Source: Desulfovermiculus halophilus DSM 18834
GTDB taxonomy: Bacteria; Desulfobacterota; Desulfovibrionia; Desulfovibrionales; Desulfothermaceae
Assembly (NCBI RefSeq): GCF_000620765.1
Contig: NZ_JIAK01000004.1
Location: 207,221-271,220, forward strand
DNA length: 64,000 bases
Direction of reading: 5' to 3'
Shown one piece after another: positions 7,589 to 16,104 of this stretch (positions are counted from its first letter, which is position 1; every line of letters starts with the position of its first letter). Under the pieces are notes generated by a model, which worked only from the letters and a program-made list of their open reading frames with translations, was not told where the DNA came from and ran no database searches. The translations under genes were made by a program, and so were the position numbers.

Positions 7589-7651
7589 GTCATCCCGGAC
7601 TTGATCCGGGATCCAGTTCTTAGCCTGGACTCCGGATTTCGCCGGAATGAC
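7589..7651. repeat. Dispersed palindromic repeat of the 'GTCATCCCGGACTTGATCC' type
   Basis: GTCATCCCGG-acttgat-CCGGGATCCAG (7589-7615) is mirrored by CTGGACTCCGG-atttcg-CCGGAATGAC (7625-7651), giving a double-hairpin palindrome. This motif is a common intergenic repeat in Proteobacteria. It ends 22 nt after the photolyase stop codon. Confidence 0.7.
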
Positions 7652-7673
7652 AGAAAAAACCGAAGTTCCGTTG

Positions 7674-9038
7674 TTAATCTTCACTCCGGCCGTAGGTTCG
7701 AACATAGGCCCGGACATCGAACTTCCGTTTGCATCCGGCATAGCTCATGTACCGGATCTTTCCGAATACCGGCCGCTCCTTGAACCCGTGGTCGTGCACC
7801 CCTCCGATGGACCACAGCACCCCCACATATCCGTTTGGATCCCGTCCGTCCAGCTCATAGCGATCGTTGAGCCTGACTGCGGTCTCTATGGCCTCCTGCG
7901 GGCTCCGGGTCCACTCCAGGATCTTCTTGGCCCAGTACATGCGCATGTACCCGTGCATCTTTCCCTGGGCCGTCATCTGCAGCTGAGCCGCGTTCCACAG
8001 ATCGTCATGGGTGGCGGCGGCCTCCAGCTGGGCCGGGGTGTACACATAAGGACGTGGATCCGTCTGATGGGCCTCCAGGGTCTTTTGCGCCCATTCCGGC
8101 AGTCCGGACAAAGAATCATACCCTGGATTGTGCCAGCAGAAGTTGTCCGTGAGCTCCCTGCGCACGATCAGCTGCTCCAGGAACGCGCTTTTGGCCTGGG
8201 AGGAGACACCCTCGCCGGCCTGGACCTCCAGGGCCGCCCGCTGGGGAGCCAGTTGGCCGAAGTGGAGGTATGCCGAGAGCCCGGAATCCGCCCCGGCATT
8301 GGGGTCGTTGCTCTTTTGGGCATACTCCGCCAGGAAATGACGGACAAACTCCCCCAGCATGCGCTTTGCCTCCTGCGCGCCGGGGACCGGACTGCTGACA
8401 GGGGATGGATCTGCATCCACCGTGAGCCGGGTGGCGGCCTCCTTCCAGTCCGGTTCTGCCAGGTCCGTCCCCTGGACCGGAAACGGATGGGGAGCAAGCC
8501 CTGGAAACGGGGTCAGAAAGTCGACCAGCTGTCTCTGGATCTTGGGCCGGATGGTCCGGGCCGCGTACTCCTGTTTATCTGAGGCCTCCCAGCAGGGGAC
8601 GATGTTGTGGGCATCGACCATGTACAGCGGAGTCCTGGTTCGGGAAGCCAGCTCCTTCCGCCACCGGACCTTGATCCGCAGGGGGTCGAAATCGCAGACC
8701 ACGCTCTCGGCATCCCAGGCCCGGGCCAGCTCAGCCAGGATATCCGGAGGACGGCCGAAGCGAAGGACAAAGGGGATGCCCAGCTCCAGGCAGTTCCGGC
8801 AGGTATGCTCCAGTCCGCTGAGCATGAAGCTGTACTGGCGCAAGGTTGCGTGCAGGAACTCGGATTGGAGGCAGAAGACGACCATAAGGCCCCGCCCGCC
8901 CTGCATGGCCCGCTCCTGGGCGTACAGCAGGGCCCAGTTGTCCTCCGTGCGCTGGTCCCGGCTCATCCAGTACATGACCGGTCCGCTCCCGGGCTCTGTT
9001 CCCTGCAGGGTCTGGATGCGGCGCGGATCTGTTCCCAC
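7674..9038 (-). CDS. phr: Class II deoxyribodipyrimidine photolyase
   Basis: 454 residues with the class II CPD photolyase opening VMYWMSRDQRTEDNWAL (~residues 20-37) and the C-terminal region with RMYWAKKILEW and LNDRYELDGRDPNGYVG, which form the FAD pocket. The enzyme uses blue light and reduced FAD to split cyclobutane pyrimidine dimers. The start is GTG: the previous gene ends GGAGGAATAA and GTG follows at once, with GGAGGAA as ribosome-binding site, so translation is coupled. It is the last gene of a CofD-like - PPOX - photolyase unit. The lifestyle inferred for the host is anaerobic, so the gene implies light exposure at an illuminated sediment or mat. Confidence 0.92.
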   Translation of the reverse strand: MGTDPRRIQTLQGTEPGSGPVMYWMSRDQRTEDNWALLYAQERAMQGGRGLMVVFCLQSEFLHATLRQYSFMLSGLEHTCRNCLELGIPFVLRFGRPPDILAELARAWDAESVVCDFDPLRIKVRWRKELASRTRTPLYMVDAHNIVPCWEASDKQEYAARTIRPKIQRQLVDFLTPFPGLAPHPFPVQGTDLAEPDWKEAATRLTVDADPSPVSSPVPGAQEAKRMLGEFVRHFLAEYAQKSNDPNAGADSGLSAYLHFGQLAPQRAALEVQAGEGVSSQAKSAFLEQLIVRRELTDNFCWHNPGYDSLSGLPEWAQKTLEAHQTDPRPYVYTPAQLEAAATHDDLWNAAQLQMTAQGKMHGYMRMYWAKKILEWTRSPQEAIETAVRLNDRYELDGRDPNGYVGVLWSIGGVHDHGFKERPVFGKIRYMSYAGCKRKFDVRAYVRTYGRSED

Positions 9039-9539
9039 TTATTCCTCCAGGTGCAGCTCTGTGAGCTTTTGAAAGTTGGTCACTGCCACCAGGTGATGCA
9101 CCCGGATACAGAACACTGCGGACTGCGGGCTGCGGGCAAAGGGTTCCAGGGACGGGTTCCGGGCGGTGAAGACCTGTTCCAGCCCCTGCCGCTCACCAGC
9201 TGCTACTTCTCTGGCCCGGCCGTTCATGGTCAGGGCCGTGCCCTGGTCCAGGTCCTGGCTGTAGGCCTTGTCGTCCAAGGCCAGTAGGGAAACATTGGGG
9301 TTGTGGCGAAGGGCCCTGCTCTTCCGGCTGTCAGCCGGGGAGACGATGACCAGGGAACACACCCCCGGGGCCGGGGCGAAGCTCATCAGATTGCAGGCCG
9401 GCACTGCCTGCCAGCAGGTAGCCAGGATCAGGGTCTGCCGGGCGGCAAGAAAGGCATGCACCCAGTGCAGGAAGCTCTCTTTGTCTTCCCGGGCCAGGAC
9501 CGTTTTCTGGGGCTCAAGGGGCAGCTGGTGAAAAGACAT
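9039..9539 (-). CDS. Pyridoxamine 5'-phosphate oxidase-like (PPOX split-barrel) protein
   Basis: 166 residues resembling the FMN-binding split-barrel family (HAFLAARQTLILATCWQAVP, then SLVIVSPADSRKSRALRHNP). This broad family includes FMN-dependent oxidoreductases, F420- or haem-binding enzymes and many uncharacterised proteins; true PNPOx is longer and has conserved residues not seen here. GGAG lies 7 nt before the ATG. It sits 27 nt downstream of the CofD-like gene and directly abuts the photolyase GTG, so the three are probably one transcript. The CofD-like neighbour makes an F420-type link tempting, but no F420 genes are present, so it stays unproven. Confidence 0.78.
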   Translation of the reverse strand: MSFHQLPLEPQKTVLAREDKESFLHWVHAFLAARQTLILATCWQAVPACNLMSFAPAPGVCSLVIVSPADSRKSRALRHNPNVSLLALDDKAYSQDLDQGTALTMNGRAREVAAGERQGLEQVFTARNPSLEPFARSPQSAVFCIRVHHLVAVTNFQKLTELHLEE

Positions 9540-9566
9540 GCAGACTCCGTGAAGGTGTTTGATCTC

Positions 9567-10757
9567 CTAATCAGGGGAACTGGCCAGGGAAAACAAGGCC
9601 TGCACCAGACGCTCGGGATCGATGCCCGGAGCAGACCCCGGGGTAACCAGGCCGGCCCGGGCCACACGCACCCCCAGGGACCGAACCGCACTGAGGTCGA
9701 TTGGGCCGGGATAGTGCTCCAGGCAGCCATCCAAAAGGACAAAATCCAGCCCCCCTTCTCCGCCTGACCGGGCGGGAAAAAAGCTGAGCAGGGTGCGGAC
9801 CTGATCCGCCAGAGTCAGCCCAAGGGCCTCCGGATCGTAAAACGTATTGGGCACAAAGACCTTGGGGCACCTGGCCCGGGCTATGCTTTCCGCCACCCCG
9901 CGGGGCAGGAGATTGGCCAGCACACTGGTGAAGAAGCTGCCCATGGGATAGCAGATCAGCTCCGCCTGCCCAATAAGATCCGTCAGATCCCTGTCCGCTG
10001 AAACAAAACAAGGGGTTGAAGAATCCAGGCCGGAGGTCAAAAACAGGCGCCGGATAGGGCTCGGTATCTGCGCAGCCTGCTTTCCGGTCAGCAGGTGCTG
10101 GCCGATGACCGTCTGTCCGTCGGCCAGAACAGCCCCCAGATGACAGCTGTCCCGGACCACCGGGCGGACGATGCCGCGAACCGCGGCCAGGCCGGAATAC
10201 AAGGAGATAGCGGCATTGATGTCCCCATGCTGCTCCAAGCAGCCGGCACAGAGAATGGCATTGCCGATGCAGGCGCCGGCAAGGTCGAACCCTGGAGGAA
10301 TGCTGTGCCGGAAGATCTGCAAATGGCGGCGAACAACCTCCCGCACAGCCGGATGCAGGACCTGTATCTTCGGGTGTCCGGCCTGCACAAGCTCATCAAG
10401 CATTGCCTGCAACCGCTCTTGGCAAGCCGTCCGCGGCAGACGATGGGCAAAAAGGCTGACCAGGGCGTCGTTCCCTTCCACATCCGGGTCGGCCAGGGCC
10501 ATCAGCCGGTTGCGGATATCGCCCACAGCCGGCATGCCGAAGGCCTGTCGGAGCGGGGCCGAGCTCCCTCCGGAATCGAAAGGGGTCACAACATGGATTG
10601 AGTTCTGGGTATAGGCCGCGAGTCTCCTGCTTGCAGCCCGCAGCGCGCTCCCCCCGGTGAAGAAAAGCAGACGGGGGCCGAGTTCAGGATTCTGCCTGAA
10701 CCAGTCCATGCGCCTCTGATCCGGAAGGCGCAGATGCAGCTCATTCCCCGTGCTCAT
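9567..10757 (-). CDS. GAK-system CofD-like protein
   Basis: 396 residues related to CofD (2-phospho-L-lactate transferase) and YvcK. Visible are LLFFTGGSALRAASRRL, then FDSGGSSAPLRQAFGMPAVG with the downstream GDIRNRL, ending with Rossmann-like segments (ELICYPMGSFFTSVLANLL). Protein-family catalogues place this version in the 'GAK system' with an ATP-grasp enzyme, amphi-Trp and XXXCH proteins; all three occur 2-7 kb away in this window. CofD enzymes transfer a phosphoryl-linked group from a nucleotide diphosphate donor, so a phosphoryl-transfer role is plausible. It is divergent from the Pit phosphate transporter, sharing a 214-bp control region, and heads the PPOX-photolyase unit. Substrate unknown. 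Confidence 0.82.
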   Translation of the reverse strand: MSTGNELHLRLPDQRRMDWFRQNPELGPRLLFFTGGSALRAASRRLAAYTQNSIHVVTPFDSGGSSAPLRQAFGMPAVGDIRNRLMALADPDVEGNDALVSLFAHRLPRTACQERLQAMLDELVQAGHPKIQVLHPAVREVVRRHLQIFRHSIPPGFDLAGACIGNAILCAGCLEQHGDINAAISLYSGLAAVRGIVRPVVRDSCHLGAVLADGQTVIGQHLLTGKQAAQIPSPIRRLFLTSGLDSSTPCFVSADRDLTDLIGQAELICYPMGSFFTSVLANLLPRGVAESIARARCPKVFVPNTFYDPEALGLTLADQVRTLLSFFPARSGGEGGLDFVLLDGCLEHYPGPIDLSAVRSLGVRVARAGLVTPGSAPGIDPERLVQALFSLASSPD

Positions 10758-10971
10758 AGGGAGCTATCCTCTGCGGCGGGCAGCCGCCGAAGAAGCAGAT
10801 CCCGCTTCTGAGTTGGCACCCCAAGTACTCCTTGCAACATATACCGAGTTCATTTATAGGGGGGCAGTCATGTATGAACACAGGCCCGGACACCCCACAC
10901 TGCAAACGCGTAGTCCTGTTCCGGGGCATACAGTGCATCCGCCCCTGGATGGACATGGAAGATGGTGATCT

Positions 10972-12207
10972 ATGAACCTGTATGATCTTTTCTTCTTTCT
11001 CTCTCTGCTCGCTGGCTTCCTTATGGCCTTCAACCTTGGAGCCAACGACGTGGCCAACGCCATGGCCTCGGCAGTCGGGGCCAAGGCCATCTCCGTTCGG
11101 CAAGCCGTTTTGATTGCCGGGACCCTGAACTTCGTGGGAGCGGTTTTTCTCGGCTCCCATGTCACGGCCACGGTGAGCAAGGGAATCATCAACGCCGATC
11201 AAATCGCTGATCCGCAGATCATGATCGTGGGCATGCTGGGAGCCCTTCTGGCGGCTGCAACCTGGGTCTTTATCGCCACCCTGACCGCGTTGCCCGTCTC
11301 CTCCACCCACTCCATCATCGGCAGCATCCTCGGTTTCGGCCTGATCGCCATGGGCCCGGGAGTCGTCAACTGGCTTGTCCTGGGAGGGGTGGTCCTTTCC
11401 TGGATCATCTCTCCGTTCTTTGCCGCAGCCATCTCCTTTGCCGTCTTTTCCCACATCCGCCGCTTCATCCTAATGCATACCGACTTCTTCCTTCAAGCCT
11501 TGCGCTGGGCCCCGATCTGGATAGCCTTGACCGTCGGCCTGGTTCTGCTCTCCTTTCTGTACAAGACCCCGGTGGGCAAGCAGATCCCGGTGTCCGACGG
11601 AATGGGGCTGCTGGCCATCATAGGGATCTGCGTCCTTATCTGGTTTGCGGGCACCCGGATCGTCCGCTCGGTTATGGCCGGAGCCGAGCGCTCGGCTGAG
11701 AGCGTGGAGTTTATCTTCCGCCGGATTCAGGTCGGAACCTCCTGCTATGTGGCCCTGTCCCAGGGAGCGAACGACGTGGCCAATGCCATCGGCCCGGTCG
11801 CGGCCATCTACATGATCTCCCGGGAGCACGCCCTGTTGGAGCAGGCGGACGTCCCCCTGTCCATCCTGGCCCTGGGCGGAGTGGGCATCGCGCTGGGGGT
11901 GATGATCTTCGGCCGCAAGGTCATGGCCACCGTGGGGACCAAGATCACCTCTCTGACCAACACCCGCGGCTTTTCCGTGGACTTTGGCGCAGCGACGACT
12001 GTGCTGGCTGCCTCCAATCTCGGACTGCCAGTCTCCACCACCCACGCAGCAGTCGGCGGCGTTGTGGGCGTCGGTCTGGCTCGGGGATTCAGCTCTGTGG
12101 ATTTCGGCGTATTGCTGCGCATCGTGGCCTATTGGGTCCTCACCGTGCCCATCGCCGCCTTTACCAGTATCGTCTATTTCAACATCCTGTCCGGTCTGTT
12201 CTTGTGA
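10972..12207 (+). CDS. pit: Inorganic phosphate transporter, Pit family
   Basis: 411 residues and about 10-11 hydrophobic segments. The two PiT signature repeats are clear: FNLGANDVANAMASAVG (~residues 21-37) and SQGANDVANAIGPVAA (~263-278), each followed by a LPVSSTHSI or GLPVSTTHAAVGG motif. Pit proteins carry metal-phosphate across the inner membrane with protons (sodium in some), constitutively and with low affinity. The next gene encodes the DUF47/PhoU-like partner that often regulates Pit. The pair is embedded between the CofD-like and the other GAK genes, giving the phosphate region both low-affinity (Pit) and high-affinity (Pst) uptake. The ribosome-binding site is weak (GGTGATCT). 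Confidence 0.95.
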   Translation: MNLYDLFFFLSLLAGFLMAFNLGANDVANAMASAVGAKAISVRQAVLIAGTLNFVGAVFLGSHVTATVSKGIINADQIADPQIMIVGMLGALLAAATWVFIATLTALPVSSTHSIIGSILGFGLIAMGPGVVNWLVLGGVVLSWIISPFFAAAISFAVFSHIRRFILMHTDFFLQALRWAPIWIALTVGLVLLSFLYKTPVGKQIPVSDGMGLLAIIGICVLIWFAGTRIVRSVMAGAERSAESVEFIFRRIQVGTSCYVALSQGANDVANAIGPVAAIYMISREHALLEQADVPLSILALGGVGIALGVMIFGRKVMATVGTKITSLTNTRGFSVDFGAATTVLAASNLGLPVSTTHAAVGGVVGVGLARGFSSVDFGVLLRIVAYWVLTVPIAAFTSIVYFNILSGLFL

Positions 12208-12365
12208 AACTCCCGGACAGTGGATGGTTGTAAGAAAACAGAAACTGTGTATACTGCAATTTCTCTATCAAATTAAGAGAGATATCCGTCACAAAGGACA
12301 GTGGTTGAGGGCAGCTGCGTCCTGCGCAAAAAACTTGATTCGATTGGATAAAAGGAAGTGATGTT

Positions 12366-13040
12366 ATGAAACGGATCCCGTTTTTCGGTTTGATCAGCCC
12401 TCGCTCCCCGATGAAAGGGCTTATTGAACACTATATGAAGATAGACGAATGTCTGGAGATCATCCGGGATGCCCTGGAGTGCTATGTGGCCAGCTCGGAT
12501 GTGTGCAGGGAGTTCGAGGATCTGAGCCAGGAAATCGACGATATCGAGGCCCATGCGGACAAGATCAAACGCAATATCCGCAACCATCTCCCCCGGCGCC
12601 TGTTCATGCCTGTGGACAAGACCCTGTTCCTGAACTACACCCGCAGCCAGGACAACATCCTGGATTCGGCCCAGGAGGCCCTGCATTGGCTGGGCATGCG
12701 CAGGATGATCGTTCCCAAGGAGTTTCAGAAGCCGACCATCGAGTTCCTGGACCAGGTGGGGACAACGGCCAAGCTCTTGCAGCCCGCTTTGCAGTCAACC
12801 GTTAGGATCGTGCATGGAGAGTCCCTGGACCGGGAAGGATGCAAGGAGAAGTTCCGCAAGATCCGTGTGCAGCGGGACAAAGTCACCCGGGACAAAAAGG
12901 CCCTGCGGTCTTTGATCTACAATTCCGACCTGACCTTCAAGGACATCTTTCAGCTGATTCTGTTTATCGACTGCCTCAGCGACATGGCCAAGAACTGCGA
13001 GACCTGCTCCGATGCCCTGCGGTCCATGATAGCCAGATAA
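12366..13040 (+). CDS. DUF47 / PhoU-like phosphate transport regulator
   Basis: 224 residues, all-helical, of the DUF47 family (TIGR00153), which folds like PhoU and is encoded next to pit genes in many bacteria. Recognisable segments are MKGLIEHYMKIDECLEIIRD and the acidic E-x3-D-x2-E-type helix EIDDIEAHADKIKRNI, likely metal binding as in PhoU. A good AAAAGGAAGTG site precedes the ATG. The 158-bp gap after pit contains no clear terminator, so read-through from pit and an internal promoter are both possible. Known relatives modulate Pit activity; here this is inferred from position. Confidence 0.9.
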   Translation: MKRIPFFGLISPRSPMKGLIEHYMKIDECLEIIRDALECYVASSDVCREFEDLSQEIDDIEAHADKIKRNIRNHLPRRLFMPVDKTLFLNYTRSQDNILDSAQEALHWLGMRRMIVPKEFQKPTIEFLDQVGTTAKLLQPALQSTVRIVHGESLDREGCKEKFRKIRVQRDKVTRDKKALRSLIYNSDLTFKDIFQLILFIDCLSDMAKNCETCSDALRSMIAR

Positions 13041-13059
13041 CCTCCGGTCGGGTTGGGAT

Positions 13060-13090
13060 CGGGGGGATGCTCTGTGCAGTCATCCCCCCG
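13060..13090. terminator. Hairpin between convergent DUF47 and ATP-grasp genes
   Basis: CGGGGGGATG (13060-13069) pairs exactly with CATCCCCCCG (13081-13090) around an 11-nt loop. It overlaps the stop codon of the ATP-grasp gene and probably ends transcription from both sides. There is no long T-tract on either strand. Confidence 0.5.
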
Positions 13091-13961
13091 CCCTGATCCG
13101 CTGCATCACATAGGACGTGAACATCCGGGCGGCATTCAGTCCCTGTGCCTCCCAGACACCGCGGAACCCGCCAAAGGCCGAGACCTCAAAGACCACCGGT
13201 CCGTCTTCTGTCTCGGCCACATCCACACAAGTAAAATCCAGGTCGAACTGGCCCTGGGCCTTGGAGGCCAGATCAATGCACCCCCGGCTGGGCGCGTAGG
13301 CCTGATACCGGCCTCCGCTGGCTGTGGAGGTATTCCAGGATGGTCCTGGATTGCACCGGGCATAGGTGGTCAGGTATTCCCCGCCCAGAAAGACAAGCCC
13401 CAGATCCCGCCCGTTGAGGTCTATCTTTTTCTGGATGTAGATGACTGCATTCTCGGCCGAGTAGGCCCGCATCTCCCGGTCCAGATCCGGTGTATCTCCA
13501 ATCACCCGCATCCCCCTGGCCTTGGAGGTGTACAGCGGCTTGAGCACTGCTTGGCCGAACCTGCGCACAGCCTGCTTGGCCTCCTCTATATCCTCGGTCA
13601 CCACCGTGGGAGGCATGGGGATCCCGGCCAGCTGCAAGGCCACAGTGCAGCTCAGCCGGTCCACGACCCGCATCATGCTCTCTGGGGGGGAAAAGATCGG
13701 CAGTCCCCGGCGATGCAAAAACCGCAGCATCTCCAGCCGGTCCAGAAGATCCGGGGAGTATCTGCTGCCGATCTTTTTGACTATCAGCCCGTCCAGCTCC
13801 AACAGATCGCGTCCCCGAAAAAAAGCGGTCCCCCGGCTGAGATCCAGGGTCACCGAGGTCATATCCACCAGCAGGGAATGCCCGGTCTGATCCCTGACCT
13901 CATCGGCCAGCCACTCCGAAGACCGCCCTCCCGGGGTTCCCACCACACCTATGTGCCACAT
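13080..13961 (-). CDS. GAK-system ATP-grasp ligase (RimK-like)
   Basis: 293 residues with an ATP-grasp layout like RimK/MptN glutamate ligases: an N-terminal Rossmann-like part (MWHIGVVGTPGGRSSEWLAD), a lysine strand VLKPLYTSKARGMRVIG (~residues 149-165), and the metal-binding end VVFEVSAFGGFRG, where the usual Glu-x-Asn reads Glu-Val-Ser. Known relatives ligate amino acids to a carboxylate with ATP. It lies 9 nt downstream of the PhoU-kinase fusion gene and is the last gene of the pst-GAK array, followed by a hairpin. The acceptor molecule is unknown; the small XXXCH or amphi-Trp proteins of the same array are possible targets. Confidence 0.85.
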   Translation of the reverse strand: MWHIGVVGTPGGRSSEWLADEVRDQTGHSLLVDMTSVTLDLSRGTAFFRGRDLLELDGLIVKKIGSRYSPDLLDRLEMLRFLHRRGLPIFSPPESMMRVVDRLSCTVALQLAGIPMPPTVVTEDIEEAKQAVRRFGQAVLKPLYTSKARGMRVIGDTPDLDREMRAYSAENAVIYIQKKIDLNGRDLGLVFLGGEYLTTYARCNPGPSWNTSTASGGRYQAYAPSRGCIDLASKAQGQFDLDFTCVDVAETEDGPVVFEVSAFGGFRGVWEAQGLNAARMFTSYVMQRIRAGG

Positions 13962-13970
13962 ATCGCCTCC

Positions 13971-15623
13971 TTAGGACGTAACGACCTCCCGGGGCAGGAC
14001 AAAGGACTCCCAGCCCTGATCGCGATGGGCTGCCAGCCGGTCCAGGAGATAGTGCGCCCGCAAAAACATGCTTTTGGCAAAGTCAGGATTCAGCTCGAAC
14101 CGGGTCGAGGTATAGAACGACCTGCTCAGGGCCAGGGCCAGACGGGCCTGAAAGGTCCAGTCCCCCCGCCAGCGGGCAAAATCCAGGGCAAAGCCGTACA
14201 TGCTGGCGTTCAGCCAGTTCAAGCGAAAGCGCAGAGCGGGATTAAAAACCGGTATGCGGTAGTTGGAGACCAGAAACACCGCCACGTCCTGGACATAATC
14301 CCCGTAGGTCGAGCGGTGCAGATCGATGAAATGAATCTTTTGCTCCCCGTGGCTGTAAACCAGGTTATTGGTATTAAAATCCCCGTGAATAAAGACCGAG
14401 AACGGAGCGGGCAGCTCCTGCTCCACGACCGCTGCGGCCTGCAGCAGCTCCTCTGTGGATGGGAGCACGGCGCGGCCGATGTTTTCCCTCCTGCGCCGGA
14501 AATGGGGATGAACATTCAAGATCGCCTCCAGGCGCTTGCGCAGCTGGGGGATGTATCTGGTCTGCACCTTGCGGTCCGCCACGGATTGGGTCCAGACCTC
14601 CTCCAGCACTTCCCGCAGGATAAAGAATGCATTGCGCACTGTATCCATGTCCGTGGTCAGCACCGTCTCATCCACAGTGCATCCTGGAAGGAGCTCCAGC
14701 AAGAGAGAAGCCGTGTCCTGCTCCATATCTTCGTGAAAGCTGAATATCTTGGGCACCATCTCCGGAAAGATCCCCTGCCAGTGCTCCAGGCACTCCTTCT
14801 CCCGGCGGATCTTTTTCCGGGCCCCTTCCTTGAAGATCGATTCCTGTCTGGAATGGGTCCGGTTCGTGTTCTCCACCCGCCCGATCCGGCACCCGGATCT
14901 GGAGCCCCAGATATAGGTGAGGTCCACCTCCGAAAGCTCGGCTGGCAACCCGGACTTGGTCAGGTTTTCCTGCAAGGCCTGGAACTGATGGATCTTGATC
15001 TTTTCTCCAATGATGGCGAACAGGATGGCCTCTCCGATGTTCAGAAGCGCATCCCCGATCCGCTCCAGGTACCGGATGATGAACACCACGGTCATGTAGT
15101 CCCCGGGGCAGCGCGGCCCATGCTGCAGCTCGTCCATAATCCGATCGAACCTGGCCTTGCACATCTTATCCAGGGTGTTTTCAGTGCGGCAGATATGCAG
15201 GGTCCGGGGCAGGCTCTTCTCCTGAAGGGCGGTATGGATCTCATCCATTCCGGACAGTATTTCCCGGATCATGCTCTGGTAGTCGTAGGCCTGCAGAAAA
15301 TTGGGATCGGACAGATGGTGGACCTGGTGAACGATATTCACGCAGTAGTCGGCTATGCGTTCCAGATTGACCGCAATGGTCTGCACAGCCCGGTAGGTGT
15401 TGATGGCCTGGGTGGAAAGCCTGTACTCTGCGGCTGAGGCGATATGGGCGTAACAGGCGTTTTCAATGCTGTTTTTCAGGTTGTCGATATAATCGTCCCT
15501 GGAGACGATGTATTCATACAGCTCCGCCTCAGGAGCCAGAAGAAAGGTCGAGGTCTGCCGGATATGGCTGATGACTTCCAGGATCAAAAACCGAAAGTTA
15601 TCGTGGAGTCCGCTCGCGGTCAT
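13971..15623 (-). CDS. PhoU domain fused to an APH-type phosphotransferase (kinase)
   Basis: 550 residues in two parts. Residues ~1-220 are two PhoU-type helical repeats (NLERIADYCVNIVHQ, IRYLERIGDALLNIGEAI). Residues ~240-520 are an aminoglycoside/choline-kinase fold: a lysine strand near 260-271 (ESIFKEGARKK), the catalytic loop HGDFNTNN (413-420) and a metal-binding D in HFIDLHRS (434). The catalytic residues are intact, so it should phosphorylate a small molecule, while the PhoU half probably docks to the phosphate-signalling machinery. It lies between the amphi-Trp and ATP-grasp genes of the GAK set. The only ATG is at 15623 with a weak upstream GAAG. The substrate is unknown. Confidence 0.85.
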   Translation of the reverse strand: MTASGLHDNFRFLILEVISHIRQTSTFLLAPEAELYEYIVSRDDYIDNLKNSIENACYAHIASAAEYRLSTQAINTYRAVQTIAVNLERIADYCVNIVHQVHHLSDPNFLQAYDYQSMIREILSGMDEIHTALQEKSLPRTLHICRTENTLDKMCKARFDRIMDELQHGPRCPGDYMTVVFIIRYLERIGDALLNIGEAILFAIIGEKIKIHQFQALQENLTKSGLPAELSEVDLTYIWGSRSGCRIGRVENTNRTHSRQESIFKEGARKKIRREKECLEHWQGIFPEMVPKIFSFHEDMEQDTASLLLELLPGCTVDETVLTTDMDTVRNAFFILREVLEEVWTQSVADRKVQTRYIPQLRKRLEAILNVHPHFRRRRENIGRAVLPSTEELLQAAAVVEQELPAPFSVFIHGDFNTNNLVYSHGEQKIHFIDLHRSTYGDYVQDVAVFLVSNYRIPVFNPALRFRLNWLNASMYGFALDFARWRGDWTFQARLALALSRSFYTSTRFELNPDFAKSMFLRAHYLLDRLAAHRDQGWESFVLPREVVTS

Positions 15624-15704
15624 TCTTGGTTCTTCGGCCTTGGCTGCGGATGGGAGAAGGCGTCCGCGACGCGCGCAGGATGCGGAGTCATCCGGCCCCG
15701 GTCC

Positions 15705-15989
15705 TTATTCCCCGGTTGAGGATTGGATGGATATATGTTTTTCCTGCTCCGTCTCAAAGACCGAGGCATCTTCCCAGGAAATTTCAATCTTCAGCTTGTT
15801 CCCGGCTCCCTTTTTCCTTCCGGTTATGGACAGATGCAGCATGGAGGCCGGGGTCAGGATCATCTCCCGCCCCTCGGCGGACAAAACGATCCGCTGCTCT
15901 GCCACGGCCTCCTGCAGGGCCCGCAGCAGGCCCTGGATGGTGGCCGTATCCTGGACCGATTCATGGACGAACTCGTTATCTTCCGCCAT
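15705..15989 (-). CDS. GAK-associated amphi-Trp domain protein
   Basis: 94 residues: N-terminal acidic part (MAEDNEFVHESVQDTATIQG), an amphipathic helix and the strand pair (ALQEAVAEQRIVLSAEGREM), and the closing ISWEDASVFE, which carries the conserved Trp that names the 'amphi-Trp' domain. The family is small and has no assigned activity; it accompanies XXXCH, CofD-like and ATP-grasp proteins in GAK loci. A frame to 16286 is open, but GGAG sits 9 nt before the ATG at 15989 and the upstream part reads into a MITE-like copy, so 15989 is the start. It could be a carrier or target for the ligase and kinase next door, which is inference. Confidence 0.82.
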   Translation of the reverse strand: MAEDNEFVHESVQDTATIQGLLRALQEAVAEQRIVLSAEGREMILTPASMLHLSITGRKKGAGNKLKIEISWEDASVFETEQEKHISIQSSTGE

Positions 15990-16008
15990 TGCCCATCTCC
16001 ATGCACAA

Positions 16009-16084
16009 AGGATTTCGGTTCTTCGACGTAGCCTGGGGGTTTTTGGAGGCAATTCCACTTTCTGGGTCCAAGAGCCAGGATTTC
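16009..16084 (+). mobile_element. MITE-like element, copy B, with 8-bp target duplication
   Basis: A 60-bp element (16017-16076) begins GGTTCTTCGACGTAGCC and ends TCCAAGAGCC. It is flanked by the perfect direct repeat AGGATTTC at 16009-16016 and 16077-16084. It is the shortest form, with the inner hairpin deleted, and lies between the PHP-like and amphi-Trp genes. Confidence 0.85.
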
Positions 16085-16104
16085 CTGCGCCGGGTCTGGA
16101 AGTC

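Noticed and set aside
7438..7783. Several 60-70-residue ORFs in the repeat nest
   Set aside because: They are translations of REP and MITE-like sequence and differ between copies.
10834..10858. TTGGCAC...TTGCA as a sigma-54 promoter near pit
   Set aside because: GG and GC are 17 nt apart instead of 10, which is not compatible with sigma-54 binding.
10758..10971. Possible Pho box in the CofD-like/Pit divergent region
   Set aside because: I searched for TTGTNAC/CTGTCAT repeats at 11-bp spacing and saw only isolated partial matches; a PhoB scan would be needed.
13053..15437. 794-residue plus-strand open frame across the ATP-grasp and PhoU-kinase genes
   Set aside because: Antisense shadow of GC-rich genes; the minus strand encodes complete domains with catalytic motifs, and the plus frame shows none.
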